Shown here: positions 19,184 through 30,636 of the stretch, piece after piece
Layout of the letters: each line of letters starts with the position of its first letter
How positions within the stretch are numbered: the first letter of the stretch is position 1
Origin: Petunia secreta
Taxonomy: Eukaryota > Streptophyta > Magnoliopsida > Solanales > Solanaceae
Reading direction: 5' to 3'
Assembly (NCBI GenBank): GCA_029990175.1
Contig: JARKIP010000005.1
Location: 35,287,501 to 35,351,500, forward strand
Length of the DNA stretch: 64,000 nt
Position numbers and translations under genes: made by a program
Notes under the pieces: model-generated
The model's database searches: none
Told to the model about the DNA's origin: nothing
Seen by the model: the letters and a program-made list of their open reading frames with translations, nothing else

Positions 19184-20562
19184 ACTAGTGTAGAGTCGGT
19201 TGGTCAACTTGTGCGTGATTGTGAACCACTATTTGAAGGGATGACAAGCCACATCATGAAGTGAGCTCGATATTCAATGAACATCTCTCTTGTGAAGATT
19301 GTGTAGTTGACCTTTATTGTAGCCCTTGTTATGACACCCCACCTATATTTGATAAAGGGGAAGATGAGTTGAATGAATACCCTGTCCTTTCCCTTGATGA
19401 ATTTCTTGATAATGGTGGACCTTTTTGTTGTAGTGAGGATGGTAATGACCTTGAGGAGTCCCTAGTGGATGAGATGGATCGAATTGTATTCGATGACTCC
19501 TCAAGTGTGGGTGATGACTATAGTTTTGATGCCTCACCTTTGATGGGTAGTGGACTTGTTGTCGCAAAGCCTATGTTTGAAGAGGATTCTCAAAGAGGTG
19601 ATGGTGAATATCAAACTAGAGAAGAGTTTGGATTTAAACCTCCATAGTTTGGAAAGTTGAACTCTATAAATAATCCATTGTTTGGAACTCCAAGTGAGAT
19701 GAGTGGTCTTGGTGTTGGTTGTGTTGGACCATCTTCTAGTAGTCCTAACCTTCATTGTGTAGACTACAATGATGAAGAGCCTATTTTGGAGACCGTCCTT
19801 GGGAGTTTGCCTAGTGAGGGAGATTGTCTTAGAGGTGGATTTGGAGGTGAGGAAGTCACTCTTGGTGTGTGTAAGAGTGCTTCCAAGAAGGGGAGTGGAG
19901 TATTTGATGTTAGTTGCCAATTGAACTATTTTGTTTACTCCACCCCATATGTTGATCACACCTTGGGTGTTGAGCATGCCAAAGCCAATGAGTCACATTG
20001 TGATAGTAATGCATTGAAGGCTTGGTGTGTTGACCATAAGCTTGGAGGTCATAAGGAACTTAGTTTCTTATTCTTGCATGTTCCATGTCTTATTGATCTC
20101 TTTGCTTGTTATAGTAGTGTGTACTTGTCGTTGTTGAGCCGGAGACATAAGCTTTTTGATTAGTATTGATACTTAGCTCTATCACAAAAGTGTGATTTTC
20201 CCATCACTTGCACTCACTCTTGTTGGGCTTTCCTACTCTTGTAATGGGAAGTTTTGGTGTGTTCTTATTCGACTTAGAGATCTTACGAATTTTGATAGCT
20301 TGATCTTGCATATTCTCTACTCTATTGATCTCTTTGATGAATCACGTTTTGAGTACACCCATTGGGCAAGCCAAGTACTTGTTGTTTCCTTTGGACACAT
20401 GCGCTTTGTCATTGTCATTGATACTTGGTTATACCATAAGAGTGTTTTATCCACACTACTTGAACGAACCTACTCTTGTAGTAGGATATTTGGCTTGTTC
20501 TTGTCTTTGATTGTAGGTCTCGATGATTTGATTTCGAGGACGAAATCCTTTCAAGAAGGGGA
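19184..20562 (+). pseudogene. Tail ORF of E, distal part
   Basis: Continues the tail after D. A 1-bp loss near 19233 shifts the frame; it is then open from VSSIFNEHLS to EEFGFKPP, where TGG (Trp) has become TAG. It continues through FGTPSEMSGLGVGCVGPSS, VCKSASKKGSGVFDVSCQLN and two copies of the C-terminal module (LFLHVPCLIDLFACY and LILHILYSIDLFDE), the second ending IDTWLYHKSVLSTL. It ends ISRTKSFQEGEDD across the polypurine tract. Family function unknown. Confidence 0.75.
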
Positions 20563-20575
20563 GGATGATAAGGGT
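20563..20575 (+). other. Polypurine tract of E
   Basis: AAGAAGGGGAGGA abutting the 3' LTR. Confidence 0.9.
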
Positions 20576-21276
20576 CAAATCGAGCTTAAAGTACTTACCT
20601 TCAAGAGCCGGGATTGGAGGATACAAAGGATGGGAAGCCAAGAGCTTTCGGAGCAATTTGAAGGAGTGTTGAAAGCACCCAGGCCCAGGCGCTCCCCCCA
20701 GGACCCTAGGTGCTCCGCCCAGAGCAAGTGGGAGCCAGGCGCTCCGCCTCCAAGGTGGGCGCTCCGCCCCGCCTACTCCACTAACCACTTTTTGAGGCGC
20801 CCCGCCCAAATGCTAGGTGCTCCGCCTACCTTGCAGTCAAACCAAGACGAGACTTCTATTATTAGCCTAGTATTATTTACTAGTTTGACCCTACGTGGTC
20901 TTTATTATTACACCCAACTTGTGGGGTTATTTTAGACTTTATTTAGACGTGTAAAACCTCTATAAATAATATACTTAGGTCATTAGCTCATTAGTTAGTC
21001 AATGTTGAATTGAGAGAATGGAAGATAGAATAGGCTTGGCCATTCTTGTTGAAGCTTGGCTTCATGTATCTCTTACTTGGAATCCATGGTGGATTACCGC
21101 TAGTATGACGCCGTTAGCGGTTCAAGTCTCTTTCTCCCTTTGAATCAATCTACTTTGGTTAGTTTGATTCGTTCTTTCTTCTATTTTCTGTTCTTCCCCA
21201 TCCTTATTTCTTGGTTATCGTGTCTTAATTGCTTCCGCCTTTATTTTACTTGCTTCCGTGATTTTGATTCTTATCA
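20576..21276 (+). repeat. 3' LTR of E
   Basis: 701 bp, TGATAAGGG...CTTATCA. GC-palindrome cluster 20687-20828 (mostly the AGGCGCTCCGCC form); TATAAATA 20961-20968. Confidence 0.9.
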
Positions 21277-21974
21277 GTTTTGAAAAGTAAAAGATAAAGA
21301 ACGAGAGGTAACTCGATCAATAATCTCAAGTAGCAACGGAGAACTCGTTCTGTTACACCCCCGAGAGAATGTCAAGAACACCTACGCTAGGCAACTACCC
21401 TCGAGCTAACGTGAGCACGCAAGTAGAATGGTCGGGGGGATTGGAAATCATCTAGATTCACTAGAGGAAGAACAAGTCCCATCAAAGGTTTCATTCAATA
21501 AAAGAGTTCAACCCTTAACAAGGTTTTTAATCATCAATCATAAAGTAATGAATTGAAATAGGCTAGTTAGCTATTTATAGATGTTTTTAGGCACCAAGTG
21601 AAAGGTCTAGAATGCCCACACTAAGGCTTAGAGATAAAAGACCACGTAGGGTGAAAATAGACATAACACTATGCAAAATCCCGTGCTTCAGCTTTTCGGG
21701 TGGAGCGCCAGCCATTTGGTGCAGTGGAGTGGCCCAGGCGGGGTGCCCCAAAGATGGGCGGAGTGCCTCAGCCAAGGCTTCTCAGGGCGGAGCGCCTGAA
21801 TCACTGGGCGGGGCGCTTGAATAACTGGGCTGTTCCTCTTGCGCTTTGATAACCTGGAATGGCTTCCAATCACTTCCTTCTTCTAGGCCCTTCCTCACCA
21901 AGTGTAAGTGTACTCTTTCGATCTCCTTAGCTTGGATCCATATGAAGGGTCTTGTGGGGGTTTGGGTCTTATCA
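21277..21974 (-). repeat. 3' LTR of H (distal end clipped)
   Basis: Ends at TGATAAGACCC (minus) at 21974; the other terminus is replaced by E. TATA 21572-21579; GC-palindrome cluster 21700-21830. Confidence 0.85.
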
Positions 21975-21987
21975 TCCTCCCTTGCTT
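21975..21987 (-). other. Polypurine tract of H
   Basis: AAGCAAGGGAGGA on the minus strand, one change from the family sequence. Confidence 0.85.
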
Positions 21988-23229
21988 GAGAGGATATCGT
22001 CTTCGAAATTGAAGCATCATTATCTACGACCTCTTAATCACCTACATCCAAAGGAACCAAGTCACAAACATTAAATGCATTAGAAACTTGATACTCACTT
22101 GGCAAGTTGACCACATAGGCGTTGTTGTTTATCTTCGAGAGCACTTGGAATGGGCCATCTCCTCGGGGTGCCAACTTCCCTTTCCTAAGGTTTGGAAACC
22201 TTTCTTTCCGGAAGTGCACCCACACATAGTCACCCTTCTTGAGTTCCACCTTCTTGCGTCCTTTGTTTTTCTTGGAGGCAACCTTTACATACGGTTCCTC
22301 AAAATTCTTCTTTGCCTTTGCATGGAGTTCCACCAAAGCATTGGCTCTAGCTTTACCTTCAAAATTAACAACCATTTCCCTTGGCAAAGGGGTTAGATCA
22401 AGGGGAATCAAGGGGTTAAAACCATAAAAGCACTCAAAGGGAGGCATGCCAATCATGCTATGCAATGTACGATTATAGGCAAACTCCATAAGAGGCAATC
22501 TATCAATCCAAGCCCCGGCCTTACCTCGTGTCATGGCTCTAAGAAGAGGACTCACAGTTCGGTTCACCACCTCGGTTTGGCCATCCGTTTGTGGGTGGCA
22601 GGACGTGGAGAACAAAACCTTGGTGCCAAGGGCACCCCATAAACTCCTCTAAAAATGGCTTAGGAACTTGGTGTCCCTATCAGTAACTATAGTTTGAGGC
22701 ACACCATGCAACTTCAAAACATGATCAATAAACAAAGTAGGAACATGTTGTGCATCATCACATTTTTTACATGGAATGAAGTGAGCCATTTTGGAGAACC
22801 TATCCACAACACATAAATTCTATCGTGCCCCCCCCCCCCCCAGTCCTTGGTAATCCCATGACAAAGTCCATTGATATATCCAACCACAAACTAATAGGTA
22901 CGGGGAGAGGGGTATACAACCCATGGGGGTGTGCTTTTGATTTAGCACACTTGCACTCAAGGCAATTGGTGCAAAACTTTTCAACATGCACCCGCATCTT
23001 TGGCCAATGAAATTGTTCTTTAAGGATAGCCAAAGTCTTTCTTGTTCCAAAGTGACCCATGTGTCCTCCACATTGCGCCTCTTGCACAACAATTCCCTCC
23101 ATGAGGACTCGGGTATACACACTCTACCATTTTTGAAAATGTAGCCACTAACCCATTGGTATTTTTCAACTCTCTCCCCTTTCTCTAGAGCTTCATGGAT
23201 GCTCTTTAGCTTGGGGTCATGAGCATACA
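21988..23229 (-). pseudogene. pol (IN): Integrase of H
   Basis: The zinc-binding N-terminus (AQCGGHMGHFG with FCTNCLEC) is at about 23080-22945. The catalytic core keeps LDISMDFVMGL, TDRDTKFLSHF and HPQTDGQTEVVNR. The C-terminal part has VELKKGDYVWVHFRKERFPN and ends NAFNVCDLVPLDVGD. It is broken by a 14-base C run at 22828-22841 (plus strand), a stop after FLSHF and further frame changes. No chromodomain is evident. Confidence 0.82.
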
Positions 23230-24834
23230 TCAACTTGATGATCTCAAAACCCATGAGCTTAGAGGCGAGAGTAGTGGCAAGAGCAAACTTCCTAGAAAGC
23301 GCATCCGCCACAACATTGTCTTTCCCCTTTTCGTATTGAACAACATAGGGAAAAGACTCAATAAACTCAACCCACTTCCATGCCTCTTGTTTAACTTCTC
23401 TTGGCCCCTAAGATGCTTGAGTGACTCATGGTCACTCTTGATCACTAATTCCCTAGGCCATAAGTAATGTTGCCAATGAGCAAGAGCTCTCACTAGGGCA
23501 TACAACTCCTTGTCATACGTAGAGTAATTCAAGGAGGCCCCTTTCAATTTCTCACTAAAGTACGCTATGGGTTTGCCATCTTGCATTAAAACACCACCAA
23601 TTCCCACCCCCGAGGCATAACATTCAATCTCAAATGCCTTTCCAAAGTTGGGCAATTGCAATAGAGGGGTGGTACTTAACCTACTTTTCAATTCTTGGAA
23701 GGCCTCCTCTTGAGGCTCTCCCCAAACAAATGGTTGGTCTTTCTTCACCAACTCGGTGAGTGGAGCGGCAATGGAGCTAAAGTCTTTCACAAATCGTCTA
23801 TAAAAACTAGCAAGACCATGAAATCTCCTCACTTGAGTCACGGTGGTTGGAGTAGGCCAATCACGTATGGCCTCCACCTTGGATTCATCCACCTCCACTC
23901 CTTGGGGACTCACAACAAACCCAAGGAAGACAACCTTCTCCACACAAAAGGCATACTTTTTTAATTTGGCAAAGAGCTTTCCGGCTCTTAGCACTTCAAG
24001 AACTTGACCCAAGTGGCCCACATGATCATCTATTAACTTACTATAAATCAAGATATCTTCAAAATAGACAACAATATATTTATTAATGAATGGTTTCAAC
24101 ACATGGTTCATTAGTCTCATAAAAGTACTAGGTGCGTTTGAGAGCCCAAAGGGCATCACCAACCATTCATAGAGACCAAACTTGGTCTTGAATGCAGTTT
24201 TCCATTCGTCCCCGGGTTTCATCCGGATTTGATGGTAACCGGACCTAAGGTCAATTTTGGTAAAGACACATGAACCACTAAATTCATCTAACATATCATG
24301 AAGTCGGGGAATGGGATGACGGTACTTTACCGTTATTTTGTTCACGGCCCGACAATCAACACACATTCTCCAAGTGCCGTCCTTCTTTAGAACAAGGATC
24401 ACGGGCACCGCACAAGGACTCAAGCTTTCCATCACCAAGCCTTTAGTGAGCGATTCATCAACTTGCTTTTGCAATTCTCTTGTGTCCTCCGGATTGCTCC
24501 TATAAGCCGGTTTGTTTGGGATTTGAGACCCCGAGATAAAATCAATTTGGTGTTCTATCCCCCTCAATGGAGGAAGACCACTTGGCATTTCTTCCAGGAA
24601 CTTGTCTTCAAATACCTTCAAAACATTCTCAATTGCACTAGGTAAAGGGTTAGTTAAAGAATCAGCATCGGATATAAGAATCATACCTTTATGCACTAGG
24701 CAAAGGAGTAGCTTGTTGCAATCATTTCTTTTCAAGAGTTCACCTGGTTGCATCATGGCATACATGCCACCGGTAGAAGATGGTGGGATTGCAACCAAGC
24801 TTTCGTCCAAAGGACTAGTCTCCACAACCGACAT
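23230..24834 (-). pseudogene. pol (RT-RH): Reverse transcriptase-RNase H of H, catalytic residues lost
   Basis: 534 open codons. RT begins near GLPPLRGIEHQIDF and has DGTWRMCVDCRAVNK, KIDLRSGYHQIR and FGLSNAPSTFMRLMN. The catalytic box reads VVYFEDILIYS where YFDD is required (GAT to GAA, near 24055). The RNase H-type domain reads ECYASGVGIGG instead of ECDASG, losing its first Asp. After LNKRH a short deletion shifts the frame, so the last 50 residues are not Pol. The length of open frame despite both losses suggests recent decay. Confidence 0.85.
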
Positions 24835-25429
24835 AGCCTTTCAGCCTGTCTTAACTCCATTATTCGCTTGTAATCCTCACTTACTTGCTTGGGAGTTAAA
24901 GGTTTAAGCACAAATCTCATTCCTTCATGTTTGACCGTGTAAGTGTTGACACGACCATCATTAACCGCATGTCTATCAAATTGCCAAGGCCTTCCAAAGA
25001 GAAGGTGGCATGCTTGCATAGGCACCACATCGAACAAGTGTTCATCCACATAACTACCCATTTTGAACTTAATCATTGCTTGCTTCACAACCTTTAGCTC
25101 CCCACACTCACTTAGCCATTGCAAACGATAAGGCTTTGGGTGTTTCAAGGTAGGCAACTTCAATTGGGTAGTAAGTGATTAACTCACAACATTAGCACAA
25201 CTTCCCGAGTCAATAATCATAGAGCAAACAACACCTATGACTCGGCATCTCGCATGGAAGAGGTTTTCCCTTTGCAAGGTCTCACTATCCTCCACAATCA
25301 TGGCACCTAAACTCCTCCTCACAACTAAGAAAGTAAGAGGATCATCATCCTCCATCGTGTCATCCTCCAAACCAACCTCTATTCCCTCATCTTCCTCTAC
25401 TCCCTCATCCTCCGGTTCACTCTCTTGTT
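24835..25429 (-). pseudogene. pro: Protease and spacer of H
   Basis: Retropepsin-like domain with MIIDSGSCANVVS (active-site codons about 25203-25211). A stop follows immediately, then the domain resumes: LKLPTLKHPKPYRLQWLS and CHLLFGRPWQFDRH. An acidic spacer (EPEDEGVEEDEGIEVGLEDD) precedes it. Confidence 0.8.
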
Positions 25430-26896
25430 CATAAGCATCATTACCAACAACAACCATGGTCCTTTTCGTAGGACACTCTTTAGCAAAGTGACCATACCCC
25501 TTGCATTTGTGGCATCGAATTGAAGAAGAAGTAGGAGTATTCAATTGGGTTCTAGAGTTACCTCCCACATTAGGTGTGTACTTCTCATACGACTTCTTCA
25601 CATCTTTGATAGCATTTGCACCACTTGCGCCACTAGCATTTGGGAATCTTGCATTAGGAGTAGGAGTTTTCCATTCCTTTGGCTTGTTCATGGAAGTGGA
25701 AGTGTTGCCCTTGTAACGGTTGGACCTTTCATCATTAAGCCATTGCTCGGCTTGAATGGCGGCATCAAGGACTTCTTGAAGTGAAAGATAAGCATGCAAT
25801 CACAATTGTGAAGCTATACCATAGCTCAAGCCATTCTTGAAGCGGATCGCGGCTTGCTCCTCATCTTCGGTGTCCATATCCAAAGCCATCCGAGTCTTCT
25901 CAAACTCATCATAATACTCATGCACCGTCTTAACACCTTGCTTTAGTTCATAAAGCTTCTTGAGTTGCTCTTGACGATATCTAGGAGTGATGTACTTGAT
26001 ACTCATGACACCTTTCAAATCATTCTAACCCACAATCACGGGGATTCCCGCTCTCCTCCTTGATCTCTTGACGGACTCCCACCAAGTAGATGCATAGGAC
26101 TCAAAGGATGAAATACCATAAGTAACTTTCTTTTCATCGGTCATCTCATTTGTGTCAAACATTCTTTCCATGAGTAGTACCCATTCAATGTAGGCTCCCG
26201 GATCACAATTCCTTTTAAAGATTGGAAGATTGAGCTTCACACTATTGAGGTTCGTGTTGTCAGGACCCCCACGGAAAGGCTCCAGTTGGCCTCCATAGTG
26301 ATTTTCATTACCACCATACTCCCTCCTAGCATTCCCTCCAACATACCCCATGGGTGGCCCTCGACCTCGGCCTCTACCCCTATCCACATTTCAACCCCAA
26401 TTCATACCTCGCTTGGTTGATAGTGATCATCATACCCATACATCTCATCACCATACTCGGCTTCCTCCCCTTCTTGAGCTTCATCGGCTTGCTCAAGAGG
26501 TTGAACATTCCGAATGGGTCTTGGAAGTAGAATTTTTCTTTGGGGGTTATCCAAAATACGGGGAATGCCCGTTCGCTAGGTATTTCCCAACACTTGATCA
26601 ATTCTCTCTCGATCCTCCTATACCCGTTGTTGATGATTAAGCAACTCAACAACTTGTTCCGGGGTAAAGGTAGGACTACTTGAGCCTTCTCCGGTCTCAA
26701 CTTGGACACTCGGGGTCCCATCTCCAATTCAGACACTCGGGGTCCCTTTCTCAACTAGGACACTTGAGGCCCCTTGCCCCACTTGGAGACTTGAAGTCAC
26801 CATTTTAAGTGTTTCAATATTTTGGCCCATGATGTCCATCTTGGCAAGAATGTTAGCCAAGGCATCCTTGATAAAATCTTGACTTACGTTAGCCAT
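25430..26896 (-). pseudogene. gag: Gag of H
   Basis: ATG at 26896 (MANVSQDFIKDALANILAKM), then a coiled-coil-like start, GTPSV repeats, MDRGRGRGRGPPMGY, and a Retrotrans_gag core (DPGAYIEWVLLMERMFD, STWWESVKRSRRR, YITPRYRQEQLKKLY). CCHC knuckle CHKCKGYGHFAKEC at 25473-25514. Stops near 26750, 26022 and 25799 break it into four open pieces. Confidence 0.83.
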
Positions 26897-28150
26897 TGTA
26901 CCTACAAGAAGATCAAACGTTAGTGAAATCACCTCACACACTCCCTCACTTGTGTTTCACGCGGGTCACTCGTGTAGTGGTGGTGGATAATTCACTCGAC
27001 TTGTAGTTCCAAAGCTTCACGTAGATGAGTAGCAATCCCTCAACTCAACCAACTATTCACGAGTCAAGCACACTCCGAGGTGAGTAGAGTTAATAGGACT
27101 CAATGAATGCTAGGCACTTTGAAGTGAGCACTTGAATCAAAAGGTTCTACGAATCTTCTTGGAGTTCTAATCTCCAACTAATGTACGAATCACCTAAAAG
27201 CAATGAAGGATTAGTGCTAATTAAGTAGAAAGATTACTTAGATAAACACTAATTAGAGGTTAGGCAACAAAGAAACAAGAAAACCTAGAAGAAACTACCC
27301 CAGTCTCAACCTTTAGGGGTCAGGCGGACCGCCCTGTAGAGTGGGGCGGAGCGCCTGCCAAAAACCACCAGTGGGGGTGGTCAGGCGTAGCGCCCAGCGT
27401 TGGGGCGGAGCGCCTGGACAAAGAGGAGGTCACGCGGGGCGCCTAGAGTTGGGGCGGAGCGCCTGGACAAAGAACACCTGGGTTTTTCTATTCCGTGTTC
27501 TTCGATTTCAATCCAATTTCTAGGTCGATTCCAACATGTTTTGCCCAAATTCAAGGTGCCCAAAATTGAATATTCATATAACCTTCAAACCCCAATAAAT
27601 TTCACACCCAAACAACCAACAAACAAGGCTCAATCATGATTCAAAGTTTTCAAGTTGGGGTTTCAACAAGGGTTTCAAAAGGTTCAAGGTGGGTTTCGAT
27701 TCTTCAAAATCGATGTTACCGAACTCCGAATCACACGAAACTTGTTTTAGTTTGTTTGTTTTTCAATGAAGAACAAACTTCTAATCAATACAACAACCCC
27801 ACAGTCAAACAACCCAAAAATCAATCAAATTCATTAAGAATAAGGGTTTTAGGAGGGTTTAACAATTTTGGCGTTTCAAATTTTCATATCTCTCGATTCC
27901 AATCCAATCCACAAGATTGTGGTACCCAAACGTCGGGTTTTCAACAAGGATCAAGAATCTATAACACTCATAACACGAATCGATCACACCAAAAAGTTAC
28001 GACAAATTTTTATTTTTGTATTTTTTTCAACTTTTCTATTTTTTTGTGGTTTTCTTCTTTCAATAACTTCAACAACATGAAAACTAAAGAAACTAACCTA
28101 GGCACAAAGAATCAAGGGTCGAGGGTTTGTAGAAATAAAATCCGAGCTTT
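26897..28150 (-). other. Leader of H (non-coding)
   Basis: TCTTGTAGGTACAATG-type sequence at the start codon; GC-palindrome cluster 27322-27465; A/T-rich remainder with oligo-T near 28020-28050. No supported gene. Confidence 0.8.
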
Positions 28151-28162
28151 GCTCTGATACCA
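28151..28162 (-). other. Primer-binding site of H
   Basis: TGGTATCAGAGC on the minus strand, three bases from the LTR start at 28166. Confidence 0.92.
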
Positions 28163-28165
28163 AAC

Positions 28166-28283
28166 TGATAAGAATCAAATGCGGAAAAATAAAAGATAAA
28201 GAACGAGACGTAACTCGATCAATAATCTCAAGTAGCAACGGAGAACTCGTTACGTTATACCCCGAGAGAATGTCAAGAACACC
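28166..28283 (-). repeat. 5' LTR of H, R/U5-side segment
   Basis: Last 118 bp of the H 5' LTR, interrupted by G. The TSD copy ACACC is at 28279-28283. Confidence 0.88.
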
Positions 28284-28987
28284 TGATGTAGGGAAAAATA
28301 GGCGGAAGCGATGAACTATGATGCGGAAGCAATAATCATAAGATAACAAGAAATAGGGACGGGAAAGAACAGAAAATAGAAGAAAGAACGAATCAAACTA
28401 ACAAATAGATTGATTCAAAAGGGAGAAGAGACTCGAACCATTAAACGGGGTCACACTAGCGGTGGTCCACCATTGATTCCAAGTAAGAGATACATGAAGC
28501 CAAGCTTCAACAAGAAGGACCTAGTCTCTTCTAAAATCTTTTCTTCAATACTCAAATCTAGCTTCAAAACTAGCTAAATCTATGAAATAAGCTATCTAGC
28601 TATTTATAGAAGTTTTAGGCACCAAGTAAAATGTCTAAATAGCCCACACCTTAGGCTTTAGGACAAAAGACCATGTAGGGTCAAAATAGACATAACACCA
28701 TTAAAAGTCCTGCAACTCAGCAATTGGGGCGGGGCGCCTCTCCTTGGGCGGAGCGCCCGCCAACTTGTCCAGTGAAGGGGGCTGGGCGGAGCGCCTAGGG
28801 GGTGGGCGGAGCGCCTGGCCTCTTTGGTTCGTGGGCGGGGTGCCTGAATGGCCTGGGCGGGGCGCCTCAGCCTGGAACTTCCTGAACGGCTTCAATTCAT
28901 CTCCGATGCTCTTGACCTCCTGTCCTTTGCATCCTCCAATCCCGGCTCTTGATGGTAAGTGCCTTAGGCTCAATTTGCCCTGCATCA
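28284..28987 (-). repeat. 3' LTR of G
   Basis: TGATGCAGGG...CTACATCA on the minus strand. TATA 28601-28608; GC-palindrome cluster 28727-28868. Confidence 0.92.
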
Positions 28988-29000
28988 TCCTCCCCTTCTT
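28988..29000 (-). other. Polypurine tract of G
   Basis: AAGAAGGGGAGGA on the minus strand, abutting the 3' LTR. Confidence 0.9.
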
Positions 29001-30636
29001 GAAAGGATTTCGTCCTCGAAATCAAACCATCAAGACCTACATCCAAAGACAAGCACGTCCAAAAGCTCCTACTACAAGAGTGTAGGTTAGTGCACCAAGT
29101 GTGGAAAACACACTCTTATGGTATAACCAAGCATCAATAACAATGATAAAGCACATATTTCCAAAGAAAACAATAAGTACTTGGCTTCCCCAATAGGTGC
29201 ACTCAACACATAATTCATCAAAGAGATCTATAGGGTAAAGAATATGCAAGATCAAGCCATCGAAATTCCTGTGATCCCTAAGCCCAATAAGAATAAATCA
29301 AAACTTCCCACTACAAGAGAAGGCTAGTCCATAGGGTGAGTGCAAGTGCTATCGAAAGCACAGTTTTGTGATAGAGCCAAGTATCTATACCAATCAAAAA
29401 AAAGAGGTCTCCAAAGGAGACAACAAGTTCTTGGCTCAACCATGAAAAGCACTCACTACTATAACAAGCAAAGAGATCAATAAGACATGGAACATGCAAG
29501 ATTAAGCAACTAAGTTCTTTATGACCTCCAAGCTTATGGTCAACACACCAATCTTTGGCATGCTCAACACCCAAGGTGTGACCAACATGTGGGGTGGAGT
29601 AAACAAAATAGTTCAATTGGCAACTAACATCAAATACTCCACTCCCCTTCTGTGATGCACTCTTACACACACCAAGAGTGGCTTCCCCACCTCCAATTCC
29701 ACCTCTAGGAAAATCTTCCTCGCTAGGAGTTCCAAACAATGGATTGTCTATAGAGTTCAACTTTCCAAACCATGGAAGTTTAAATCCAAACTCTTATCTA
29801 GTTTGATATTCACCATCACCTCTTTGAGAATCCTCTTCAAACAAAGGGTTTGTGAAAACAAGTCCACTACCCATCAAAGGTGAGGCATCAAAACTAGAGT
29901 CCTCATCCAGACTTGAGGAGTCATCGAATACAATTCGATCCATCTCATCCACTAGGGACTCCTCAAGGTCGCTACCAACCTCACTACAACACATAGGTCA
30001 ACCATTACCAAGCAATTCTTCAAGAGAAAGGATAGGGTATTCATTTAACTCATCTTCCCCTTTATCAAATATAAGTGGTGTGTCATAACAAGGGTCACAA
30101 ATAAGGTCAACTACAGAATCTTCACTAAAGAGAGGTTCAATGAAAACCGAGCTCACATCATGATGTGACTTATCATCCCTCTCAACTAGTGGTTCATAAT
30201 CACACACAAGTTGACCAACCGACTCTACACTAGTTGCAAACACATTGTAATCACATAATTCATCAACTAGTATAGAGTTGTCACAAACACTATCACATGA
30301 CAAGGAAGTAACATATTCAAGGGAAGAACTTTCACATACCTTTGAGTGGCCATCTTGCTCACTCAATGCACTTGAAGTGTCTTGAATTGTTTCTTTACCT
30401 TGAAGCTCACATTGAAGATTTTCTTCACCTTGTCCATCCTTCTTGGGACATGATTGAGCCACTATTAGTTTGCCTTCAAGAGTACCTACACAAGAGCTAA
30501 ACACAAGTAGAAGAAAAAGATAAAGGGTTAAGGTTAGAATAAAGGGTGTCCTCGCTCTCAATGATTCTTTTTCCCTCTTTTTTTTCCCTCTTTTTCTTTT
30601 CGAAGTTTGGTGTCGATTCGGGTGATGACATCCCAC
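29001..30636 (-). pseudogene. Tail ORF of G
   Basis: From SSCVGTLEGKL (about 30490) through DVSSVFIEPLFSEDS, LNEYPILSLEELLGNG, CCSEVGSDLEESLVDEMDR and VCKSASQKGSGVFDVSCQLN. Two C-terminal modules follow (LILHVPCLIDLFACY..IDTWLYHKTV at about 29480-29380 and LHILYPIDLFDELC..IDAWLYHKSV at about 29250-29120). It is broken by stops near 29997, 29795 and 29310. It lacks the GMSGLDIGC segment seen in A and E (the GTPSEED form, shared with I). Confidence 0.75.

Larger units (their letters stand above)
11670..21276 (+). mobile_element. Element E: 5'-truncated tier-3 element, interrupted by D
   Basis: Plus-strand tier-3 element lacking its 5' LTR, leader and N-terminal coding. It has a Gly/Ser-rich remnant, a dead protease-like domain, the tail, a polypurine tract and a 3' LTR. 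D (13048-19183) sits in its tail coding, flanked by ACTAG. Its right LTR end (21276) abuts the 3' LTR of H, which lacks about the first 15 bp there, so E probably inserted into that LTR. Confidence 0.85.

Noticed and set aside
22828..22841. Run of 14 C as a functional element
   Set aside because: It lies in integrase coding where relatives read GGxD and only breaks the frame; slippage or assembly error is simpler.
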